DNA of 64,000 nt, taken from contig DASSHI010000038.1 in assembly GCA_035693025.1 (NCBI GenBank), forward strand, positions 1 to 64,000, in the 5' to 3' direction. Below the pieces are notes generated by a model. It was not told where the DNA came from. It saw only the letters and a list, made by a program, of their open reading frames with translations, and did not search any database. Position numbers and translations under genes: made by a program. Below are positions 7,279-14,719 of the stretch, piece by piece. How positions within the stretch are numbered: the first letter of the stretch is position 1; each line of letters opens with the position of its first letter. Source of the stretch: VRUE01 sp035693025. Its GTDB lineage: Bacteria; Actinomycetota; Thermoleophilia; Solirubrobacterales; 70-9.

Positions 7279-9249
7279 TCAGCGCACGGGCAGGACTTGC
7301 GCGAGATTGATGCGGGTTCCGTCCGCATAGATGAAGACCGCGCGGACCTTCACCTTGACATTGCGCTTGCCGGCCACCTTGCGGAGAAGCTGTTTGCCGG
7401 CTTTGAGCTTGAACTTGGCCGTGGTGCCGGCGGGAAGATGCTTTTTCCATGCCCTGAGCCCCCCGAGCTTGCTGCGCTTGCGCACGACCGTGGCCGTGAT
7501 GTGTACGACGCAGGCACGATTGCCACACGAGACATGGAGCGTGGTGACCTTGCCCTTGGCGCGGCCGCTCAGGAGCGGGGCCGGTTGCGGCTCGTGGCTA
7601 TGGGTCGACGTGGGGCTCGGCGCGGGCATGGACGCCGCAGTGAGGACCGTCTGCCGGTCGAAGGTCGCCGTGACGGTGCGCGCTTCGGTCATCGGCACCG
7701 AGCAGGCCCCCGCCCCGGTGCAGGCGCCCGACCAGCCCGTGAACGTCGAGCCGGCATCCGGCGTCGCGGCCAACTGGACCAGGACGTCGTCGCTGAAGGC
7801 CGCGGAGCAGACCGCCCCGCAGTCGATTCCCGCCGGGGATGAGCTGACCGCGCCGGTTCCCGAGCCCTGCCGGGAGACGGACAGGGTGTTGTACGGCGGC
7901 GTGTAGCTGCCGGTGATGAAGTACCGGCCGAGGCTGTCGTAGTCGCTGTAGCCGGGGAGCGGGTTGCTGTCGCCCACGCCGTCGACGCGCAGCAAATACC
8001 GGCCCGGGGAGAGCGTCCTCGTCAGGGTGGCGTCGAGACCGTTCGGGTCGTCGGCCGCAGCGACGACCGCCCCGTCTTCGTTGAGCAGCGTGAGGCTGGC
8101 GTCGAGGTTCGGCGATGGCGCGGCACCCTCCACGGTGAACGTGGAGGGCCCACCGCCGCTTTCGAAGGCGAAGGTGTCCGTGTCGTCGCGGTCGCCGATC
8201 AGGCCGGCCTGTTCGACCGCGTCCGGTGCACCGCCGAGGGGCGCGGTGCCGGGGATGTCGTCCGCGCGCTCTGGGGCGATCGCGGCGATGGTGGCGAGAT
8301 CGTCTTCGTGGTTATTCGCGTTGGGGTACTCCCCCTTGCTCCACTGCGAGAGGGGACTATTGCACTCGCCCATGATCGGGCACCAGTCCCCGGACCCTTC
8401 GTAATACGAGTTTTCAAACGGGTCGGAGGGTTGCACTCCGTCGTGCAGCAGGCCGAACGTGTGGCCGGACTCGTGGCTGATCGTGTTCGCGGCCTGCAGC
8501 TCGTCGGTCGTGAATGGCCCCGCGGTGAAGACGAACGCGCTGGGCAGGGTTTCGACGCCGAAGGCGGGAGTGCCGGTGAATGACGCAACCCCCTGGAGGC
8601 CGTCCGGCTGCCCGATTTCCGCGGGTTCCCCGCCGATGGAGATCCGCGCGCCGCACGTGTCCGTGCAGTCCTCCAGGTCAGCCTCAGTGGGCTCCTCCGT
8701 CGTGACGTCGAGCCGGAACGGCGCATAGTCCTCCGCCACCCGCTTCCAGATCCACTGGATCTTCGTCAACGTTTCGGCGCTGAACGGCGTGGTCCCACCG
8801 AAGGGCGGGATCGTCACCGGCGTGGGGCTCAGGATCACCGACTTCGGTGGGGCCCCCCCCGAGTACGTGCCTCCGTCGAAGTCCAGGTAGAGGATGCGGT
8901 CCGCCCCGGGGTCCGTGTGCAGCGCGAACGTTTCGTCGAGGGGGAAGGGGGCGGGGGCCGAGGCCGAAGCCGTCGCTGCGCCACGCTCGCCCGGGTCCAG
9001 GAAGACGAGGTCGCCATCCGCGTCGGCGTGCACCGTCGGATCCGTCGCCAGCAGGTGTTCCAGTTCGGCGGGCGTCAGGCCGTGCTTCCTCGCAACCTCG
9101 CCGAACGTCGAACCGAGCCGCGTCCGTGCAGCCCGGCCGCTGACGAAGCGGGGGGCCGCCGCGCGGGCCGACGCCGAGCCGAAGCTCAACGCCAAGAGCA
9201 GAGACAGGGTGACCGTAGACCACAGGCCGAGAGTCCGAGCCGGAGACAT
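7279..9249 (-). CDS. Secreted zinc metalloprotease with C-terminal repeat domain
   Basis: A 656-residue protein with a signal peptide (residues 1-30, cleavage near ARAAA). A LysM-like stretch (GSTFGEVARKHGLTPAELEHLLA) follows at about 47-70. The catalytic site is HESGHTFGLLHDG (about 258-270), a metzincin-type HExxHxxGxxHD motif. A pre-peptidase C-terminal-like β-domain (about 355-435) and an InlB-like bacterial repeat with GTGAVSSSPAGIDCG and TFTGWSGACTG (about 450-520) come next, then a basic tail. Such enzymes act outside the cell on proteins. ATG 9249 begins a good signal peptide. The 3' end nearly touches the convergent SHOCT gene. Substrate unknown. Confidence 0.8.
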   Translation of the reverse strand: MSPARTLGLWSTVTLSLLLALSFGSASARAAAPRFVSGRAARTRLGSTFGEVARKHGLTPAELEHLLATDPTVHADADGDLVFLDPGERGAATASASAPAPFPLDETFALHTDPGADRILYLDFDGGTYSGGAPPKSVILSPTPVTIPPFGGTTPFSAETLTKIQWIWKRVAEDYAPFRLDVTTEEPTEADLEDCTDTCGARISIGGEPAEIGQPDGLQGVASFTGTPAFGVETLPSAFVFTAGPFTTDELQAANTISHESGHTFGLLHDGVQPSDPFENSYYEGSGDWCPIMGECNSPLSQWSKGEYPNANNHEDDLATIAAIAPERADDIPGTAPLGGAPDAVEQAGLIGDRDDTDTFAFESGGGPSTFTVEGAAPSPNLDASLTLLNEDGAVVAAADDPNGLDATLTRTLSPGRYLLRVDGVGDSNPLPGYSDYDSLGRYFITGSYTPPYNTLSVSRQGSGTGAVSSSPAGIDCGAVCSAAFSDDVLVQLAATPDAGSTFTGWSGACTGAGACSVPMTEARTVTATFDRQTVLTAASMPAPSPTSTHSHEPQPAPLLSGRAKGKVTTLHVSCGNRACVVHITATVVRKRSKLGGLRAWKKHLPAGTTAKFKLKAGKQLLRKVAGKRNVKVKVRAVFIYADGTRINLAQVLPVR

Positions 9250-9327
9250 GGATTGGCGAGTATTCCGTCGCGCAGGCTTGGTGTCAAGAAACCGCGCGGC
9301 TGCAGCCCGTGTCGTCGCTGCTCCTGC

Positions 9328-9606
9328 TCAGCCCCGAATCAGGCGCCCTACGGCGCCCATCAGCTCGGTGGTCTTCTCCTCGCGATCGGCGGCCTTGCCG
9401 CTCATACAGTGGCGGACGTGGTCGTCGAGCAGACCCAGGGCGACCCCTTGAAGGGCTGCCTCGGTCGCTTGGATCTGAGTCAGGACGTCGATGCAGTAGC
9501 GGTCCTCCTCGACCATGCGGGTGAGGCCACGGACCTGCCCCTCGATCCGCGCCAGGCGCTTTAGCAGCTGCTCTTTGGAAGCGGTGTACCCAGGTTTCGT
9601 TTTCAT
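9328..9606 (-). CDS. csoR: CsoR/RcnR-type metal-sensing repressor
   Basis: A 92-residue all-helical protein with the DUF156 pattern KEQLLKRLARIEGQVRGLTRMVEEDRYCIDVLTQIQA and DDHVRHCM. The residues Cys (RYCID), His and Cys (HVRHC) are the copper-binding x-C-H-C set of CsoR. On metal binding it leaves DNA and lets downstream genes be transcribed. ATG 9606 is chosen because the conserved part starts about ten residues later. A matching operator is at 9616-9632, 10 bp upstream, and the divergent permease gene is the obvious target. Copper (or another soft metal) is inferred from the ligands. Confidence 0.9.
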   Translation of the reverse strand: MKTKPGYTASKEQLLKRLARIEGQVRGLTRMVEEDRYCIDVLTQIQATEAALQGVALGLLDDHVRHCMSGKAADREEKTTELMGAVGRLIRG

Positions 9607-9615
9607 TGCGCTAGG

Positions 9616-9632
9616 ATACCCCCCTAGGGTAT
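9616..9632. promoter_or_regulatory. CsoR operator
   Basis: ATACCCCCCTAGGGTAT: inverted arms ATACCC and GGGTAT around a C-rich centre, the form described for CsoR-family operators. It lies between the divergent repressor and permease genes and could control both. Confidence 0.75.
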
Positions 9633-9668
9633 AAGCTTCAAGTCCGGCATCCATCCGAAAGGTTCGCG

Positions 9669-10910
9669 ATGAGTGACGTGTTGAGCAAGATCGGCGAGGG
9701 CTTCGAACAGTCCTTCCTGATGGCGTATGAGGTTTGGTGGGCGCTGGTCCTGGGCTTTGCGATCTCGGCAATCGTCCAGGCGTGGGTGCCGCGCGAGCGG
9801 GTCGAAGGAGCACTCGCCGGCAGCGGGCCGGGATCGCTGGCAAAGGCGACCGGGCTCGGCGCCGCCTCCTCCTCCTGCTCCTACGCGGCGATCGCGATCG
9901 CCAAGTCCCTCTTTCAGAAGGGCGCCTCGGCGGCGACCGCTCTCAGCTTCCAGTTCGCCTCGACCAACCTGGTCTGGGAGCTCGGCCTCGTCCTCTGGGT
10001 GCTGATCGGCTGGCAGTTCACGCTCGCCGAGTACATCGGCGGGATCGTGATGATCGTCCTGATGGCGGTGCTGTTGCGGGCCTTCGTCTCGCCGAAGCTC
10101 GAGGAGGCGGCGCGGCAACACGCCCAAGAGGCAGACACGGGCCACCAGCACCACATGGCGGGGGAGCAGCTGAGCTGGCGCGAGCGAATCGCCTCCTCCT
10201 CGGCCTGGTCAGACGTCGCCCACAACTTCCGCGGCGATTGGCAGATGCTGTGGAAGGAGATCAGCCTCGGGTTCCTGCTGGCCGGCTTCATCGGCCTGCT
10301 CGGCAACGACTTCTTCAACAGCCTCTTCATCAAGGACGCGCCGCCGATCGTCGTTGCGATCGAGAACGTGCTCGTCGGACCGATAATCGCCGTGCTGAGC
10401 TTCGTCTGCTCGGTCGGCAACGTGCCGCTCGCCGCCGTGCTGTGGTCAGGCGGGATCAGCTTTGCCGGCGTGATGGCCTTCATCTTCGCCGACCTGATCG
10501 TGCTGCCGATCGTCCTCGCCTACCGCAAGTACTACGGCTGGAGCTTCGCGCTGCGGATCACGGCGCTGATGTTCGTGACGATGGTGATCGCCGCCCTCCT
10601 CGTCGACGGCCTCTTCAGCACCGCCGGCCTGATCCCGACCGGTCCGCGACCGAGCCGGGCGGACATCTTCGGCTCGGTGCAACTGGACTACAAGCTGGTC
10701 CTCAACGTGATCGGCCTGGTCATATTCACGGCGCTCTTCTACCTGACCGCTCGCCGCGGCGCGACCGACCTGGTCTGCGGGATGAAGGTCGACCGCGGCA
10801 AGGCGGTGCGCAAGGAGCTCGACGGGGAAACCCTCTACTTCTGCTCCGACCATTGCCTGGGCGCCTTCGAGGCAGACCCCGATCGCTACCGGGGCACTCG
10901 CGCGCCCTGA
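9669..10910 (+). CDS. Two-bundle permease (ArsP_1/DUF318) fused to a YHS metal-binding domain
   Basis: A 413-residue protein. Residues 20-115 and 195-350 form two membrane blocks with the ATGLGAASSSCSYAA repeat and the matching SVGNVPLAAVLWSGG loop in the second half, as in the ArsP_1-type permeases. A His-rich linker (TGHQHHM, about 158-164) lies between them. The C-terminus (TDLVCGMKVDRGKA ... LYFCSDHCLGAFEADPDRY) is a YHS domain with paired Cys residues, frequent in copper and heavy-metal transporters. An operator for CsoR lies upstream and the AAAGG ribosome site precedes ATG 9669. Metal efflux is the likely role; the exact metal is inferred to be copper. Confidence 0.8.
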   Translation: MSDVLSKIGEGFEQSFLMAYEVWWALVLGFAISAIVQAWVPRERVEGALAGSGPGSLAKATGLGAASSSCSYAAIAIAKSLFQKGASAATALSFQFASTNLVWELGLVLWVLIGWQFTLAEYIGGIVMIVLMAVLLRAFVSPKLEEAARQHAQEADTGHQHHMAGEQLSWRERIASSSAWSDVAHNFRGDWQMLWKEISLGFLLAGFIGLLGNDFFNSLFIKDAPPIVVAIENVLVGPIIAVLSFVCSVGNVPLAAVLWSGGISFAGVMAFIFADLIVLPIVLAYRKYYGWSFALRITALMFVTMVIAALLVDGLFSTAGLIPTGPRPSRADIFGSVQLDYKLVLNVIGLVIFTALFYLTARRGATDLVCGMKVDRGKAVRKELDGETLYFCSDHCLGAFEADPDRYRGTRAP

Positions 10911-10988
10911 CGATCCGTCAACGGCGCCGGGGCCCGCCGCTCGAGGCACAGTGAGCGGCCGAGCGGCGTCGCGCCTCGCCTTCCTGAC

Positions 10989-11816
10989 TCACTTCTCTGG
11001 TTTGGTCCTTTTCGGCTTGGGACTTTGGCGGGTCTTTTGAGCCCGCCGTTTCCCAGGTGCTTTTGCCTTTCCCTTCGACTTCCGCTTGGCATCCGGTTTG
11101 GGGTCGGCATTCTCCATATCGGACCCACGACCCTCATCCTCCTGTCCGTCAGCAATCAGGCTGATGAGCTCTTCGGCATCGACAGGCAGTCCAACTTTTC
11201 TCTTTTTGATGGCCGAGGGATAGCCGAGGATCGAGACGGTGCAGGAAATCCCCTCTTCATCGGCAGCGACCAAGCGCTCCGCGCTGTCGTCGTGAATCCT
11301 CAAGACCTCTTCCAGCGTACGGAGGAGGACAGCCGTTAGTTCCGTCCAGCCCTGTTGGTCAACGATCACCGGCGACCAGCTCATGTGAGCTCCCTCCATC
11401 GAGTCGTAGACCTCCTCACAGATTGCCGTGGCGGCGTCGACCAGCAAGTTTTGAAATAACGAGGCACGCAGCCCCGCCTTCACCGGATCGGCGACCTTGG
11501 GCCACTCCGATGGGTCCAGATACGCCCGAGCAGTCGCCTCGTAGAACTGCTCGGTGGCCCCTCGTCGGCGCCTTTCCCCAACCTGTTTGATCAGCCGCGC
11601 CCTGTCGAGCACGTCCATCTCGTACTTGACCTGCGAGTAGTCGATGCCCAGTTCCTTGGAGATCGCGACCGCGCTGCTCTTTCGTTCGCCGAGGATGGCG
11701 AGGACCTGATTGCGCAAAGCATTGGCCATTGCCTTGACGAGCATTTCGTCAATTTGCCTTCGCGCCTGAGCAAGCTCTGCCCGCTTGCGCATACCTCGCA
11801 TCTTCAACGGCGACAT
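10989..11816 (-). CDS. ArsR-like winged-helix regulator with Lys-rich tail
   Basis: A 275-residue protein. Residues about 30-100 contain a winged helix-turn-helix (MANALRNQVLAILGERKSSAVAISKELGIDYSQVKYEMDVLDRARLI), the ArsR/helix-turn-helix-12 form. The middle (110-230) is mixed α/β without known ligands. The last 45 residues are very rich in Lys, Arg and Pro and could bind DNA non-specifically. ATG 11816 is preceded by AAGGGGG at good spacing. Upstream is a 9-bp inverted repeat in an AT-rich tract (11905-11929), a candidate autoregulatory site. A second, smaller HTH-like gene lies divergently at 12365. Signal and target are unknown. Confidence 0.7.
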   Translation of the reverse strand: MSPLKMRGMRKRAELAQARRQIDEMLVKAMANALRNQVLAILGERKSSAVAISKELGIDYSQVKYEMDVLDRARLIKQVGERRRRGATEQFYEATARAYLDPSEWPKVADPVKAGLRASLFQNLLVDAATAICEEVYDSMEGAHMSWSPVIVDQQGWTELTAVLLRTLEEVLRIHDDSAERLVAADEEGISCTVSILGYPSAIKKRKVGLPVDAEELISLIADGQEDEGRGSDMENADPKPDAKRKSKGKAKAPGKRRAQKTRQSPKPKRTKPEK

Positions 11817-11904
11817 CAAGCACCCCCTTCTCGAGTTTTGGTACTGGCGAGGAACTCTAGTCCATTTCAACTGAGTTTTTGAGGTCAATTTGCAGGCTTT
11901 TCTT

Positions 11905-11929
11905 AGGTTGCCTCTTATATAGGCAACCT
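11905..11929. promoter_or_regulatory. 9-bp inverted repeat in an AT-rich tract
   Basis: AGGTTGCCT-CTTATAT-AGGCAACCT is a perfect inverted repeat. CTTATAT recurs at 11932-11938. The surrounding 11870-11960 is far more AT-rich than the rest of the window. Together with 12014-12073 it accounts for most of the 548-bp stretch between 11817 and 12364; nothing else is seen there beyond the hairpin at 12087-12115. Confidence 0.5.
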
Positions 11930-12013
11930 TTCTTATATTAGAAACTTTCCTAGCATAAGACGATGGCGAGCAGCGGCTTGCCGCTTCATCGACATGGGAG
12001 GGAGGTGATTGAT

Positions 12014-12073
12014 TTGAAGCTCAGACTTCATGGCCGCGTGTCTCCGACCGCTTCGGTTCACAAGAACGGCTGA
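12014..12073 (+). CDS. Mini-ORF (19 codons) behind a near-perfect Shine-Dalgarno sequence
   Basis: GGAGGTGAT at 12001-12009 is fully complementary to the 16S rRNA 3' end. Eight bases after GGAGG a TTG opens a frame MKLRLHGRVSPTASVHKNG ending at TGA 12073. A seven-pair inverted repeat (CACCGGG/CCCGGTG, 12087-12115) follows. The peptide has no recognisable family. The strength of the ribosome site argues for translation; it may act as a leader or regulatory peptide. A similar arrangement occurs at 29798-29862. Confidence 0.45.
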   Translation: MKLRLHGRVSPTASVHKNG

Positions 12074-12364
12074 CATCAGTTCGGGCCACCGGGGTCAGCA
12101 GACACGGTCCCGGTGTGCCCAGCTCTTGTGCCTATGGAGCAAGAGAAAAAAGTTGTCGAATTAATGACGATTGCGGATGTTCATCGAGCGCCTAGGGTCT
12201 CTTCATCACTCAGGACGGGAAAACTGCTGGGCTCGCATTGCAGCTCCCAAAAGGTCGAGTCGAGCGAACTGGGGCCCTGGGCAGCGGATCGACTGGCTGT
12301 TGCCCAGGGCCCTCGTAGGGCAGGAGTGCATGTCGTACGAGGAAATCAGTTCAAAGGGGACGCC

Positions 12365-12673
12365 GTGAACCGCGACCACGAGGAGTTCTGGTCGGCTCTG
12401 CCGGAGAAGGTCATACACCCGGTTCGGGTGCCAGTCGTCGAAGCCCTGCGGTGGATCGACGAGCCACTTTCGGCAATTGAGATAGTCGATGTGCTCGACG
12501 GCTTCGTGAGTATGTGGGAGGCGGCTCACCATCTAAGGGCCTTGCAGGCTCTGGGGGTGGTCAAGCTCGTCCCGGCCGACCATGACGAGGGGAAGCGAAA
12601 CGATTCCTTCGCTGAGCAGTTTCGACTGACGCGCAGAGATGGCACCGGGAGGGAGGGCCATGAGCCTGCGTAA
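12365..12673 (+). CDS. Small HTH-like protein of unknown function
   Basis: A 102-residue protein from GTG 12365, with AAAGGGGA at good spacing. The segment HPVRVPVVEALRWIDEPLSAIEIVDVLDG ... WEAAHHLRALQALGVVKLV (about residues 15-65) resembles a winged-helix fold of the ArsR type, with a dimerising first helix and a recognition helix near 47-60. The C-terminus is charged. It lies divergently from a larger ArsR-like gene and downstream of a mini-ORF. Target and signal are unknown. Confidence 0.6.
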   Translation: MNRDHEEFWSALPEKVIHPVRVPVVEALRWIDEPLSAIEIVDVLDGFVSMWEAAHHLRALQALGVVKLVPADHDEGKRNDSFAEQFRLTRRDGTGREGHEPA

Positions 12674-12762
12674 GAGGCTCAGCTAGGTCGGTGGGAGCCG
12701 CTTCAGTGCTGATGCCGTGTGGAGGACGTCCCCGTTGTGGTTGACCGCAACGCAGCTCGTCG

Positions 12763-13998
12763 TCAACCGCCGACCCGGCAACCGAGGACGCTCACCGGGG
12801 CGGCGTTCCGCGGAGTCTGCACGCCGATCACGACGCCGTGCGCGTAGCGAGTCTTGACCGCAGGCCGGTGGCGCAGGTGTCCAGCGGCGATTTCGCGGGC
12901 GGCCTTGACGATGCTCGCGGGCCATCCGCTGCCGTGGGGCGGCAGGACGTCGCCCCGGAAGCCCCTTTCGTGGACCATCTGCAGGAGGACGGCCCAGTGG
13001 CGGGCGCCGCTCATCGCCTCGACCGCCGCTTCGGCCGTGGCGGCGTCGCCGGAACGAGTCGCCGCATCCCAGCTTTCGAGCCAACCGCAGGCGACCGCGC
13101 CGGCGACGGCTCGACCGAGCTCGAAACGGCTGGTCAGCTCGCCTTCTGCTGCGAGCGAGGAGGGGTCGAGGCCGGGCGGCAGCGGCACCCCGCGCAGCAT
13201 CTGCGCGATGACACCGGATTCGGCGGCCGGCTGCACCACTTCCGGCGGCATCGCCGCGAGCCAGCGTTCGACGCTGACGGCGCGCAACGAGCGCAGCAGG
13301 GTTTCGTGCTCGTCCGCGGGGAGCGCGAGCGTGACGAAGACGTTGCCCTGCGGGGGGAGGACGGTGACGTAGGCGGGGCGCCCGCGGTAGTGGAAGGTGG
13401 TCGCCTGCCGTCCGAGGAGGGTCGATCTGGTCACGGTCGCCTTCGGTCTGTACTCGCGCAGGGTGCTGCGGTAGAGGGAGGCCGGGGCCCAGCTCATGGT
13501 CAGGCGCAAACCTTCAGGTCCGAAGGCCGGATGCCCGGCATCGCGGTAAGTCAGTCCGCCGTATTCCGCCTCGAAGCTGTTGGCGTGGATGATCGACCAG
13601 CCGGGGGCGGTGACGAGCAGCCTCGGATTGGATTCGGCGACCTTGACCGCGGCGGCGGCGTAGGTCGGCCGACCACCGTTCTTGACCGAGCCGATCGAGC
13701 CGCCGCCGAGGACGATCAGCACCGCGATCGCCGCGACACAGGCCAAGCCGAGGCCGATCGAGGCGGCACGGTGTCGCGAGAAGATCCCGGCCAGGCCGGG
13801 ACCCCCGCCCGCGCCGCGTTCCATCGCGATCCGGTCGCCGGCCGGAATCGGCCGCACAGGGAGATCGCCAGCTGCGATCGCGCGCCGCATCGCCCGCGTC
13901 AGCTCCGCCTCGTCGATCGCGGCCCGCAGCTCCTCGACAGGGAATGGGTTGGCGGCCCGCATCGTGGCGAGGGCATCGTCTGCTCGGCTGTGGGTCAT
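12763..13998 (-). CDS. Single-pass membrane protein, probable anti-sigma partner
   Basis: A 411-residue protein. A cytoplasmic N-terminus of about 78 residues is followed by one membrane helix (SIGLGLACVAAIAVLIVLGGG, about 79-99) and a long outer domain (YAAAAVKVAESNPRLLVTAPGW onwards) without recognised catalytic motifs. Its ATG overlaps the TGA of the ECF sigma gene by four bases, so the two are translationally coupled. Position and topology fit a membrane anti-sigma factor or a sensor coupled to the sigma factor. No zinc-binding HxxxCxxC motif is seen, so it is not a ZAS-type anti-sigma protein. Confidence 0.65.
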   Translation of the reverse strand: MTHSRADDALATMRAANPFPVEELRAAIDEAELTRAMRRAIAAGDLPVRPIPAGDRIAMERGAGGGPGLAGIFSRHRAASIGLGLACVAAIAVLIVLGGGSIGSVKNGGRPTYAAAAVKVAESNPRLLVTAPGWSIIHANSFEAEYGGLTYRDAGHPAFGPEGLRLTMSWAPASLYRSTLREYRPKATVTRSTLLGRQATTFHYRGRPAYVTVLPPQGNVFVTLALPADEHETLLRSLRAVSVERWLAAMPPEVVQPAAESGVIAQMLRGVPLPPGLDPSSLAAEGELTSRFELGRAVAGAVACGWLESWDAATRSGDAATAEAAVEAMSGARHWAVLLQMVHERGFRGDVLPPHGSGWPASIVKAAREIAAGHLRHRPAVKTRYAHGVVIGVQTPRNAAPVSVLGCRVGG

Positions 13999-14579
13999 CG
14001 GGCCTCCTCGGCGGGATCGGGGACCGTGGCACGGCTCTTTCGAGACGACTGTCCGCCCGCCTCGAGCTGCTTGGCGAGCCTGCGGCGGGCGCGGTGGAGG
14101 CGCACCCTGAAGGCCCCCGGCGAGCAGCCGAGGACCTGCGCCGCCTCGCGCACCCCGAGTCCGTCCCAGGCGACGAGGCGCAGCACCTCACGCTCTTGCT
14201 CGGAGAGACGCGCGAAGGCGGCGGCAAAGGCGTCGCGGCGGGCGAGCGACTCGGCCGGGTCGGAGCCGGGCTCGCCGGCGCCTGCCTCATGAGCGAGTCG
14301 CAGGCCCAGATCATGACTGCGCCGAGTCGAGCGGTACTGGTTGGCGATCACGTTGGCCGCGATCCCGTAAAGCCAGGGCAGGGCGGGATCGGGGATGCAG
14401 CCGCGCCGGCGCCAGGCGACGGCGAAGGTGTCGCTGACCACGTCCTCGGCGAGCTCGCGCCCGCCGACCCGCCGCAGGGTGAAGGCGAGCAGCTCCGCGA
14501 AATGCTCGCGGAAGCAGCTTTCGAAGCGGCCGCGATAGATGTCATCCGTCGCGTCGGACGGGTCGTCGAGTCGGACCAT
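13995..14579 (-). CDS. ECF-type RNA polymerase sigma factor
   Basis: A 194-residue protein. Region 2 runs at about residues 22-85 (FREHFAELLAFTLRRVGGRELAEDVVSDTFAVAWRR ... PWLYGIAANVIANQYRS) and region 4 at about 115-170 (LSEQEREVLRLVAWDGLGVREAAQVLGCSPGAFRVRLHRARRRL). The two are joined by a short linker with no region 3, as in ECF factors. It directs RNA polymerase to a stress or envelope regulon. ATG 14579 is set by the start of region 2. It overlaps the membrane partner gene by 4 bp and is divergent from the GT39-like gene 141 bp away. Confidence 0.92.
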   Translation of the reverse strand: MVRLDDPSDATDDIYRGRFESCFREHFAELLAFTLRRVGGRELAEDVVSDTFAVAWRRRGCIPDPALPWLYGIAANVIANQYRSTRRSHDLGLRLAHEAGAGEPGSDPAESLARRDAFAAAFARLSEQEREVLRLVAWDGLGVREAAQVLGCSPGAFRVRLHRARRRLAKQLEAGGQSSRKSRATVPDPAEEAR

Positions 14580-14719
14580 CTGACCCCTAAGTGTGCGGCC
14601 GGGCGCCGTTGTTACACGGGCGGTTGCCGGCGGTCCCGGACAAAGGTGGGGGCGCGGATAGATATCGCTACGGCGGGGTAGGGGGGTGAGGCCGTGCCAC
14701 CACGCTCCGGGCGCTCTCA

